This document shows, one piece after another, positions 13,312-20,101 of a stretch of 24,902 nucleotides of DNA. The translations under genes and the position numbers were made by a program. Location: the IMG/VR virus record IMGVR_UViG_3300020187_000202, positions 1 to 24,902 of that record. The stretch is one strand, 5' to 3'. Every line of letters starts with the position of its first letter. Position 1 is the stretch's first letter. This DNA is from a virus. The notes below the pieces were generated by a model. That model was not told the origin of the DNA and searched no databases. It worked only from the letters and a program-made list of their open reading frames with translations.

Positions 13312-13680
13312 ATGTCAGCAACTACTGTTCAAAATAACTCCCGCACTTTCGTAGCAGGCGAAGCACTAGATGCCTATATGCTTGTCGATATTGAGTCTGA
13401 TGGCTCAGTAACTAAAGCTTCGGAAACTAGCGTAGGCACTCAAATCGGATACACTATCGCTCCCACTGCTTCCGGCGAAGCAGCTGCAATCTCTCTCGTC
13501 GTTGGTGGTGGCACTAGCTACGCAATCGCAGACGGCGCAGTCGCTATCGGACAAGTCATTTACTCTGCGGCTGGAGGTAAAGTCTCCGCTACTGGAGTCG
13601 GTGCGCAACGAATCGGACTCGCTGTTTCTGCAGCAACTGCAGATGGCGACGTTATCGAAGTTATCGCATACCCTAACTAA
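13312..13680 (+). CDS. Capsid decoration protein, DUF2190-like, copy 1
   Basis: The 122-residue product shows the DUF2190 pattern: AGEALDAYMLVDIESDGSVTKA, then IGYTIAPTASGEAAAISL, GGGTSYAIADGAVAIGQVIY, and IGLAVSAATADGDVIEVIA. Proteins of this family stud or stabilise capsids, in the position of lambda gpD between the protease-scaffold and capsid genes. Its first 66 bases are nearly identical to those of the next gene, so the pair is a tandem duplication. Codon use favours CGC/GCA/CTC, as expected for a highly expressed structural protein. The start has no Shine-Dalgarno; it is preceded by A/T-rich ttataattatcATG. Confidence 0.8.
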   Translation: MSATTVQNNSRTFVAGEALDAYMLVDIESDGSVTKASETSVGTQIGYTIAPTASGEAAAISLVVGGGTSYAIADGAVAIGQVIYSAAGGKVSATGVGAQRIGLAVSAATADGDVIEVIAYPN

Positions 13681-13697
13681 TCTAAACTAAAATCATT

Positions 13698-14063
13698 ATG
13701 TCAGCAACTACTGTTCAAAATAACTCCCGCACTTTCGTAGCAGGTGAAGCACTCGATGCCTATCTGCTCGTAAAAGTCGAATCAGACGCAACCGTCATTA
13801 AAGCTACTGCATCTGCAAGCGAGCCTAAGGTCGGCTTCACTATCGCTCCTGCCGCTTCTGGCGAATCGGTTTCGGTCTCTCTCTCTCACGGAGGAGGCAC
13901 AAGCTACGGCATCGCTTCTGAAGCACTAGCAATCGGCGACAAAGTCTTCGGCGATGCAGGCGGCAAGCTTGCAGCAGCAGGTGGCGCAGGCGATCTCGTA
14001 GGCATTACTCTAACAGCAGCAACTGCAGACGGCGATGTCGTCGAGGTAGCTACAATCTACTAA
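13698..14063 (+). CDS. Capsid decoration protein, DUF2190-like, copy 2
   Basis: The 121-residue paralogue of the preceding protein has the same repeating beta-strand pattern (AGEALDAYLLVKVESDATVIKA, GFTIAPAASGESVSVSL, AIGDKVFGDAGGKLAAAGGAG). The first 22 codons differ from copy 1 at only two bases, whereas the rest has drifted to roughly half identity, which suggests gene conversion or strong constraint at the 5' end. Two versions may occupy different capsid sites, or one may be specialised for display. It starts 18 bases past the stop of copy 1 and ends 20 bases before the capsid gene. Confidence 0.8.
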   Translation: MSATTVQNNSRTFVAGEALDAYLLVKVESDATVIKATASASEPKVGFTIAPAASGESVSVSLSHGGGTSYGIASEALAIGDKVFGDAGGKLAAAGGAGDLVGITLTAATADGDVVEVATIY

Positions 14064-14083
14064 TCAATTAAATATAATATATC

Positions 14084-15004
14084 ATGAGCTTATATACTTC
14101 AGCTACATTCAATCCTGTCCTCTCAGAGGCACTTAACAAGATCGGCGAGAACAAATTCGTCGGAACTCAGATCCTTCCTGTTCGCGATGTCGCGACTAAG
14201 ACAGGTCAGTATCCTGTATTCGGCGACGACCAGTTCGATCTTAACGCATCGGTAGCTCGCGCTGCTGGTTCTGCATTCGCTCGTCGCGACTTCGCTTACG
14301 GTCAGCAAGACTACTCCTGTCAGCAATACGCTCTGGAAGGTCTGCTCCCAGACGAAGACGTTACTAAAGCAAGCGACGACGGCGTATCCGATTCGGCAGC
14401 AGCTATCGCTCAGAAGCTTCAGCGCGATATCATGGTAGGTCACGAACTCCGCGTCGCAGCAGCTATCAATGGCGCAGCGTTTAACGCGACTGCTCAAACA
14501 GGCGGCGCGATGTCTGACGCAGACGCAGCTAAACCAATCAGCTCGATCCAGAACGCAGTTGAGCGTCTCAACGGAAACGGCTTCTATGATAGCCTCGCTC
14601 TTATCATCGAGACTTCTCTCTTCAACGAGATGATTAACACTGTAGACGTTCGCGGGATCTTTAACGGAAATGGTCAATACACCAATCGCCAGGTCATCCT
14701 CGACGCTCTCGGCGTTAATCAAATCATCCTCTGCCCTACTCGCTATAACAGCGCGGCTAAGGGTAAGGCAGCAGCTCGCACTAAGATCTGGTCCGACTCG
14801 ACTTACTTCGTAGGTCAAGTAGGCGGCGGCGACTTCGCTAACGGCGGCTTCGGTCGGACTCTCGCTTACACTCCAGACGGAGGCGTATTCAGCGCAGAGT
14901 CTTATCGCGACGAGCCTATTAAGAGCGATGTCCTTCGCGTCTTCAATAGCGTAGACGAGGCGATCATCAATACGAACGCCTGCGAAAAGATCACAGCAGC
15001 GTAG
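14084..15004 (+). CDS. Major capsid protein
   Basis: This 306-residue protein builds the capsid shell. It starts MSLYTSATFNPVLSEALNKI and has the features of HK97-fold capsid proteins of the lambda/P22-like type without a cleaved delta domain: an N-arm, an E-loop region (VRDVATKTGQYPVFGDDQF), a spine helix (SDSAAAIAQKLQRDIMVGHE) and a P-domain with a long helix before LALIIETSLFNEMINT. A separate protease-scaffold upstream fits. The gene has the most biased codon use in the window (almost only CGC and CGT for arginine), as expected for the most abundant virion protein, and is followed by a strong terminator at 15029-15058. It is the last gene of the head operon. Confidence 0.9.
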   Translation: MSLYTSATFNPVLSEALNKIGENKFVGTQILPVRDVATKTGQYPVFGDDQFDLNASVARAAGSAFARRDFAYGQQDYSCQQYALEGLLPDEDVTKASDDGVSDSAAAIAQKLQRDIMVGHELRVAAAINGAAFNATAQTGGAMSDADAAKPISSIQNAVERLNGNGFYDSLALIIETSLFNEMINTVDVRGIFNGNGQYTNRQVILDALGVNQIILCPTRYNSAAKGKAAARTKIWSDSTYFVGQVGGGDFANGGFGRTLAYTPDGGVFSAESYRDEPIKSDVLRVFNSVDEAIINTNACEKITAA

Positions 15005-15028
15005 TTTTTCTCCTACCCTAAACTTCGA

Positions 15029-15058
15029 AGCCTCTCCCTTAACCAGGAGAGGCTTTTT
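15029..15058 (+). terminator. Terminator after the capsid gene
   Basis: The stem AGCCTCTCC / GGAGAGGCT with loop CTTAACCA is followed by TTTT and CGTG. It separates head from tail genes; partial readthrough is likely, since no clear promoter follows at once. Confidence 0.92.
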
Positions 15059-15084
15059 CGTGTTTACATGGAGGCTATTAGTAA

Positions 15085-15405
15085 ATGAGCCTAACAGATT
15101 TGATATCAGATAATCTAAAGTTCGCGATTGCGCAGATAAACGTCTCGCTAACTTCTCTCCCTGGTAACGGAGAAACTTACTCTGCGAACAAGCAGGACGC
15201 AGAGTCGAGCTTCGACATCTACGAGGACGGACGCGAGGAGATGATCGACACTAAGTTCTACCTGGCTCGAGCAGATTACTCTATCCTCCCGTCAAAGGGA
15301 ATGATCTTAACGGACGGGACTACTAACTACAAAGTAGTATCGGTCCACGACGACTGCGTCGGAGTCACTAGACGACTCGACTGCGCGTCTCAATATCAGA
15401 GATAA
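15085..15405 (+). CDS. Head-tail connector (lambda FII-like), 106 residues
   Basis: The product starts MSLTDLISDNLKFAIAQINV and is a small strand-rich protein with the fold pattern of gpFII-type joining proteins (YSANKQDAESSFDIYEDGREEMIDTKFYLARAD; then KGMILTDGTTNYKVVSVHDD). In lambda-like phages this protein joins the head connector to the tail terminator, and its place directly after the capsid gene and before the tail-terminator candidate fits. Similarity to a named family is partial, so position carries much of the weight. It ends five bases before the next ATG, so both are read from one mRNA. Confidence 0.55.
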   Translation: MSLTDLISDNLKFAIAQINVSLTSLPGNGETYSANKQDAESSFDIYEDGREEMIDTKFYLARADYSILPSKGMILTDGTTNYKVVSVHDDCVGVTRRLDCASQYQR

Positions 15406-15410
15406 TAAAA

Positions 15411-15884
15411 ATGGGATACCTAGACTTAGAGACTAACTTCGAGGACGCTGCGAAGATCTTTCTAGAAACTGCGACAGGGCTCCCTGCTTCGAGCTTCTAC
15501 GCTTCGCTAGATCAATCTACATTCGTTTCTCCTCGTCTTACTATACGAGCTGAAATAGGAGGAGCTGACGATCCTCCTACAGTCGTAGCAGGAGACGTTC
15601 TAGAATATACGCAGTATAATTTGACGCTCTCGATATCGATCGTATCAGACGCTGCGATAGACGGAACGCAGACGAATCACAGATCTTATCGAGAGTCGGT
15701 TCGCGCTGCGATGCTTTTAAACGCAGACAACTGGACGACCTTAGACGATGGAGTTCCTATCCTGCCATACTATCAGGTTAAATACATGAAGCCATCTGGG
15801 ACGGACTTCGAGGTGGACGGAGACCTGGCAGTCTCGACTCTTACTTACGAGATGAAATTTACGATCAATCCAGATCAGTTCTAA
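15411..15884 (+). CDS. Tail terminator/completion protein (gpU-like), 157 residues
   Basis: The 157-residue alpha/beta product starts MGYLDLETNFEDAAKIFLET. It has an N-terminal helix, strands (RLTIRAEIGG, QYNLTLSISIVSD), a helix ESVRAAMLLNADNW, and a final strand DLAVSTLTYEMKFTI, the order found in tail-terminator proteins of the gpU type. This ring protein caps the tube and binds the head connector. Its place between the connector and the candidate tube gene agrees with that. The catalogue similarity is not strong enough to be certain. Confidence 0.5.
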   Translation: MGYLDLETNFEDAAKIFLETATGLPASSFYASLDQSTFVSPRLTIRAEIGGADDPPTVVAGDVLEYTQYNLTLSISIVSDAAIDGTQTNHRSYRESVRAAMLLNADNWTTLDDGVPILPYYQVKYMKPSGTDFEVDGDLAVSTLTYEMKFTINPDQF

Positions 15885-15948
15885 AATTGACAGTCTCTGC
15901 TTTTTTGAACCTCAACTTTAAATTTAAACTTTAATTAACAAAATCATT
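15885..15948 (+). promoter_or_regulatory. A/T-rich upstream region with TTGACA before the candidate tube gene
   Basis: TTGACA at 15887-15892 starts 62 bases before ATG 15949, with A/T-rich DNA (tttaaatttaaactttaattaac) between them. No clear -10 lies at 17 bases. It could be a weak extra promoter raising expression of the abundant tube protein. Confidence 0.4.
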
Positions 15949-16275
15949 ATGGCTATTATTCAAGATGGAACCGAGCTTTTCGGTATTAACGACCCAGAGT
16001 TCGACGGGCTAATCGTCGAAAGCTTTTCTGTAACTACTCCAGCAAATCGAGTCGATCTCGATAACGGAGACGGCGAACCTCTCGGCTCGACTATCGTTCC
16101 TCAGCGTCAAGAAGTCTCTCTTACTGTGCAACTAGGAGACTCAGGAGCAGCTCCCGCTCTCGGAGACGTTATCGCTTATGGCTCTTACTCCGTTCGCTTA
16201 ACAAGCGTAGATCTTACAGAGACACAGGCTGACTATCGTCGCTTCTCTCTTAGCGGATATGTCTCTATAAATTAA
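15949..16275 (+). CDS. Candidate major tail tube protein, 108 residues
   Basis: The product starts MAIIQDGTELFGINDPEFDG and is almost entirely beta-strand (LIVESFSVTTPANRVDL, EVSLTVQLGDSG, SYSVRLTSVDL, FSLSGYVSIN), which fits the beta-barrel of tail tubes. It is the only candidate tube gene in the window and is in the correct place, between the tail terminator and the chaperone/tape measure. Arginine codons are chiefly CGT and CGC, as in the capsid gene, which implies high expression. At 108 residues it is shorter than most tube proteins, so a minor tail protein remains possible. It has its own upstream TTGACA region. Confidence 0.45.
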   Translation: MAIIQDGTELFGINDPEFDGLIVESFSVTTPANRVDLDNGDGEPLGSTIVPQRQEVSLTVQLGDSGAAPALGDVIAYGSYSVRLTSVDLTETQADYRRFSLSGYVSIN

Positions 16276-16281
16276 TATAGA

Positions 16282-16890
16282 ATGCACTTAAAGGCGGTCA
16301 GTTTAGATGATGCCGCCAGAGAGCGCATCGCAGACGCCGCAGCCTTTGAAAAGAGGCTGCGGCTCGAAGCTGTTATCGGAGTAGACCAGGAGGTCGCCTG
16401 CTTTAAGTTAAGGCAGATAACCGTAAGGGATCTGATCAATCTAGAGTTCTCAGAGAACAGGCTAGTCTCTGGAGAGATGCCAGGTCTAGACGATCTCCTG
16501 GCGTTCGTCTTCATGCTGTCCAGCGATCGATATTTCTTTAAGAAGAGATACGCCAGGAAGATAGGTAAGATCCTAAAGGATCATGAAACGGTAAGAGAGG
16601 AAATCATCTGCTACTTCCATGCAGCCTTTAATGATACGCCGTCATTCGGATCGTCGAACGCAGTAGAAAATGAGTTCGACAGCTCGGTATCTACCATGTC
16701 GCTCGTAGATAGCCTAGCATCTAATTATAGCTGGAGCCTGGACTCGGTATTAGATCTACCTCTATCGACGGCTCTACAGCTATTACAGCGCATTACACAG
16801 CGCAATCTAGGCGAGAAGTATTCTCTCCGCAATGGCATAACCCAGAAGGCGAAAGCCGCCGAACTGAAAAGACTAAACGAAGATGGCTAA
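16282..16890 (+). CDS. Tail assembly chaperone (gpG-like), 202 residues
   Basis: This helical protein starts MHLKAVSLDDAARERIADAA, with a C-terminal Lys/Arg-rich helix ending ELKRLNEDG. Genes in this slot, between tube and tape measure, encode chaperones that coat the tape measure during tail assembly. The gene overlaps the tape measure start by 8 bases (ATGGCTAA). Lambda and many phages make a longer version by a programmed frameshift; no room exists for a separate T-like extension, and no clear slippery site was found, so a single product is likely. The role rests on position more than on sequence. Confidence 0.5.
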   Translation: MHLKAVSLDDAARERIADAAAFEKRLRLEAVIGVDQEVACFKLRQITVRDLINLEFSENRLVSGEMPGLDDLLAFVFMLSSDRYFFKKRYARKIGKILKDHETVREEIICYFHAAFNDTPSFGSSNAVENEFDSSVSTMSLVDSLASNYSWSLDSVLDLPLSTALQLLQRITQRNLGEKYSLRNGITQKAKAAELKRLNEDG

Positions 16891-18748
16891 TTTCTCACTA
16901 CTCGCTAAAATAGGAATCGACTCGAAAGCTCTACAGACTGGTCTCGCGAAGGCAGAAGGTAGGGTAGGAAAGTTTAAGGCTGCTGTCGCAGCGATCGGAC
17001 CAGCTATCGCAGCGATCGGCTTCACTGCGATGGCTAGAAAAGCGATCGATCTAGGATCTAAAATTAGCGACCTCAGCGAGCAGCTACGAATAAATGCAGA
17101 GTCGCTCCAGGTTCTTATGGCGGTCGCTGCTAAGGCAGGCGTCGCACAGGGAACTCTAGAGAAAGCGTTAATGGCTATAACCATTCGGACGCAGGAGGCG
17201 ATGGATGGTAATAAGCTATACGCTGATTCATTCGATCGCCTGGGGATAAATCTAGCAGAGTTCGCACAGCTCCCTACAGAGAAGAAACTAGAAGCGATAG
17301 CTAAAGCCTATAATGCTGCAGGGAAATCCCAGGAGGCGTTCGCTGACATCGCAGCAATTCTAGGAACTCGAGCTGGTCCTAAGATGCTCGAGGTCTTACG
17401 ACGCATGAACGACGAGGGACTGCCTAGCTTGACGGAACAGATGAAAAAGGCTGGGCAGATAATGGATAACGACGTCATTAAGAAAATGGACGAAGCCGCA
17501 GACACGATCGGAATCTTCACGAATGGAATGACAGTAGCGACGGCTTATGTCCTTAGCTATGTTATTCCAACATTCGTTATCTTTAGAGAAACCTTCGGAC
17601 ACTTAGGAGACGCTATGGTCAGCCTATCTATAAAGCTAAGTTCGTTCCTTACACTCTTAGGATCGGGGTTAATGTCTACATTAGATCCTGCGATAAAGGC
17701 ATTCGAGGCGTTCGGACTTTCTATAAAAGCAGCAGGACAAGCGGCTAGCGGAGACTTCTCTGGAGCTAAAAAATCTATCGAAGAGGCTAAGAACGCAGCA
17801 AAGTCTGCAGGTAAAGAACTGCTGAATATACCGAAGGAGATAAAGGCGGCTTATAAAACAGCAGACGCAGAGATGAAGTCGGTTAATCAGTTAATGGAGA
17901 TAGACTCGAAGGAACGTAATAAGAAAATTAAGGACGGCTTCGCAGATCTATTCGGATATGCAGTAGACGAGAGTAAGAAGGCAGGAGAAGATATAGATGA
18001 AAACCTGGCGGGAGGAGACGGCGGCGATGATCCATCTGTATCTGGAAAGATTCTAAAAATGGAGGAAAAGATAAAAGCTCTAAAGCTAGAATCTATTCGC
18101 GCACAGGCAAGCGGAGACAAGGCAGCGCAGGAATCATTAGATCATAGAATTAAGATATCCGAGAAAGCGGTAAAATTAATGAAGGACTATAATCTTTCCC
18201 AGGAGGAAGCGATCGCTCTAGCGGAGAGACTAGCGGACGAGTCGGATCCAGACGAAGGGAAGAAAAAGAAGTTCGAGGAACTCGAGAAGAAGATTAACGA
18301 GATGAAGCTAAAAGCGATCCGCGCACAGGCGAACGGAGAAAAGGAAGCGCAGAAAGCGATGGAGCGCAGAGCTGAATTAGCCCAGAAGATCCTGGACCTA
18401 ATGAAGCAGTATAACATCTCCCAGGAGGAAGCGACTCTCCTGGCTAATAAGACTGCAGCGGCAGAAGATAAAGCAGAAGATAGCGAAGCTAAGAGTTCTC
18501 TAACTGGAAAGGATCTGAAGAAGGCATCTAACATAGCAGGAAAAGGTAAGGGAGAAAATGGAGAGGACATACGATTCGATCGTCTAGCTGGAGGCGGCTT
18601 CCAGCAGTTCGTCGGAGGGAAGAAGGGACGCAAGTTCACAGAGGAAGAGATGCAGGCAGGTTTACAAAAGCAGATAGATAAGGATCCGACAGAAGCTCTG
18701 CTCGAAAAAATTAACCAAACCTTAGAGGGCAAATTTGTTTCTCAATAA
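16883..18748 (+). CDS. Tail tape measure protein
   Basis: This 621-residue Ala/Lys-rich helical protein sets tail length and leaves with the DNA. Its opening (SLLAKIGIDSKALQTGLAKAEGRVGKFKAA) is the classic tape measure N-terminus. A hydrophobic segment lies at about 214-262 (MTVATAYVLSYVIPTFVIF and IKLSSFLTLLGSGLMSTL). Two coiled-coil units of about 65 residues (about 390-453 and 464-527) repeat with a 74-residue shift. At roughly 1.5 angstrom per residue the tail would be about 90 nm. It overlaps the chaperone by 8 bases. There is no peptidase or lysozyme domain visible. Confidence 0.88.
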   Translation: MANFSLLAKIGIDSKALQTGLAKAEGRVGKFKAAVAAIGPAIAAIGFTAMARKAIDLGSKISDLSEQLRINAESLQVLMAVAAKAGVAQGTLEKALMAITIRTQEAMDGNKLYADSFDRLGINLAEFAQLPTEKKLEAIAKAYNAAGKSQEAFADIAAILGTRAGPKMLEVLRRMNDEGLPSLTEQMKKAGQIMDNDVIKKMDEAADTIGIFTNGMTVATAYVLSYVIPTFVIFRETFGHLGDAMVSLSIKLSSFLTLLGSGLMSTLDPAIKAFEAFGLSIKAAGQAASGDFSGAKKSIEEAKNAAKSAGKELLNIPKEIKAAYKTADAEMKSVNQLMEIDSKERNKKIKDGFADLFGYAVDESKKAGEDIDENLAGGDGGDDPSVSGKILKMEEKIKALKLESIRAQASGDKAAQESLDHRIKISEKAVKLMKDYNLSQEEAIALAERLADESDPDEGKKKKFEELEKKINEMKLKAIRAQANGEKEAQKAMERRAELAQKILDLMKQYNISQEEATLLANKTAAAEDKAEDSEAKSSLTGKDLKKASNIAGKGKGENGEDIRFDRLAGGGFQQFVGGKKGRKFTEEEMQAGLQKQIDKDPTEALLEKINQTLEGKFVSQ

Positions 18749-18751
18749 GCT

Positions 18752-19513
18752 ATGTCATTTGAACTTATAGACGATCTTCCTGGAGATAGGAGTCAGAGAA
18801 TCGGACTCGACGATACTTCGAACTTCTTTATAAAGGACAGCAAGATTCCAGACTCATATGTCATAGTAGAGACCGCCGTTCAAAGTAAACAAGACTACGA
18901 ACCTACAAATGCTGGAGTCGCTCATCCCACAAAAACAGACTATTTTTTATACGAGGAAACAGTAACGGATATCGGAGGAGGTCTATTTAAGATTCAGTCT
19001 AAGTATGCAATAGTCCCGAAGACTTGGTATGACTTCGAAGTTATCCAGCTCCCGTATTTAAAATTCTGGGGACTCTCAGTTATTGGCGGCGGCGGCATAA
19101 GTATCGGAACATCCTACTTGTGGGCGTATTTGAATGTTCAATCGACAGACGATCTCTTCTTCTTTAATACTGAAGGGTTCACAGACTCTAAAGAAAAATC
19201 TGGGACAATAAACGCAGCTTGCCGTATTAAATATGAGTATGAAATCATAGAGCTAGAACAGAAACAAAGCGGAGAGATTAATTTACCTTTCGAAGTTTCT
19301 GCGAACGCTCAATCATTCGGCGATGGCGAGTATAACTGCGGTTACTTTGGACAGGCGGAAAATCCCACAGAAAATGTAAATATCGACGAGGAAAAAATAT
19401 TTACTTACTCGCCAACTGATCCGTCTCCAAAAGTTAGAATCGAGAGCGGAGTATATCTAGGAAATATTTATTACAGAAAGACATACGAACTAATCGGAGA
19501 GATTACTGTTTAG
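18752..19513 (+). CDS. Probable distal tail or tail-associated protein, 253 residues
   Basis: The product starts MSFELIDDLPGDRSQRIGLD and is strand-rich. Residues 100-125 form a hydrophobic glycine-rich stretch (LSVIGGGGISIGTSYLW), followed by FFFNTEGFTDSKEKSGTINA. No family is recognised. Position directly after the tape measure is where lambda gpM, gpL or distal-tail proteins lie, so it is probably a virion tail-tip component. It begins three bases after the tape measure stop and ends two bases before the next gene. Codon use is more A/T-rich than the upstream morphogenesis genes, shared with the next two genes, so these three may form a module acquired together. Confidence 0.45.
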   Translation: MSFELIDDLPGDRSQRIGLDDTSNFFIKDSKIPDSYVIVETAVQSKQDYEPTNAGVAHPTKTDYFLYEETVTDIGGGLFKIQSKYAIVPKTWYDFEVIQLPYLKFWGLSVIGGGGISIGTSYLWAYLNVQSTDDLFFFNTEGFTDSKEKSGTINAACRIKYEYEIIELEQKQSGEINLPFEVSANAQSFGDGEYNCGYFGQAENPTENVNIDEEKIFTYSPTDPSPKVRIESGVYLGNIYYRKTYELIGEITV

Positions 19514-19515
19514 TC

Positions 19516-20100
19516 ATGATCGAAAGAGTAAAAAAAGGGGAGTCTCCATCTCTGGTAGATACAGAGAAAGCGAATGAACTGATCGATGCTATTAATGCGA
19601 TCATGAATTCAAAAGGAGCAGCAGGCATACAAGTCAGAGCAGATCAGTCTGGATCTCTTACTATCTTTCCATCTGGAGCAGATGGCATACAGCCTACGTA
19701 TCACCCCTTTCAGATACTAGAAATAGGAGAAGAGTCTATCTCAATTAATACGGGAACAGTCAATAACGAGCTAGTCGTTCCAGTTGACGGCATCCCACAT
19801 AACGCAGTCGATGATCTTCGCTACTTAGTAATAGACATAGATGCTAGTTCGACGGGGATTAATTCCGCAGAGTTTAAAGTCGAATCAGAAGCTCCAGATT
19901 CTTTTGAATTTAGAGAAAATGAAATACCTCCGAGGATGCAGATTCTAGTCGCTGTCATTAAAAAATTTGGCTGGACTCAAATTGTTAATCGAAACTTAAA
20001 CGCCAATCTCTCTAGAGCTTATGAGAATCCAAAAGAGACTGTTCAGATCGGAGAATACGACGCAGACATTTTTTGGAGATGGTATGTAACATCTGCTTAA
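19516..20100 (+). CDS. Probable tail-tip/fibre-associated protein, 194 residues
   Basis: The product starts MIERVKKGESPSLVDTEKANEL. The opening (RVKKGESPSLVDTEKANELIDAINAI) resembles N-termini of small structural proteins next to fibre genes in other phages, where the segment anchors to the tail. The rest is beta-rich, with VDDLRYLVIDIDASS and MQILVAVIKKFGWTQIVNRNLNANLSRAYE. No enzyme motif is visible. It is tightly packed between the preceding protein and the large fibre-like protein, so it probably links the fibre to the tail or forms part of the tip. Confidence 0.45.
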   Translation: MIERVKKGESPSLVDTEKANELIDAINAIMNSKGAAGIQVRADQSGSLTIFPSGADGIQPTYHPFQILEIGEESISINTGTVNNELVVPVDGIPHNAVDDLRYLVIDIDASSTGINSAEFKVESEAPDSFEFRENEIPPRMQILVAVIKKFGWTQIVNRNLNANLSRAYENPKETVQIGEYDADIFWRWYVTSA

Positions 20101-20101
20101 A

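Noticed and set aside
14123-14818. 231-codon minus-strand frame opposite the capsid gene
   Set aside because: Product is Ser/Val/Leu-rich with no domain; it is the antisense shadow of a codon-biased gene.
16860-16890. Programmed frameshift of the lambda G/GT type in the tail chaperone gene
   Set aside because: No slippery heptamer is seen and the tape measure ATG overlaps the stop directly, leaving no room for a T-like extension.
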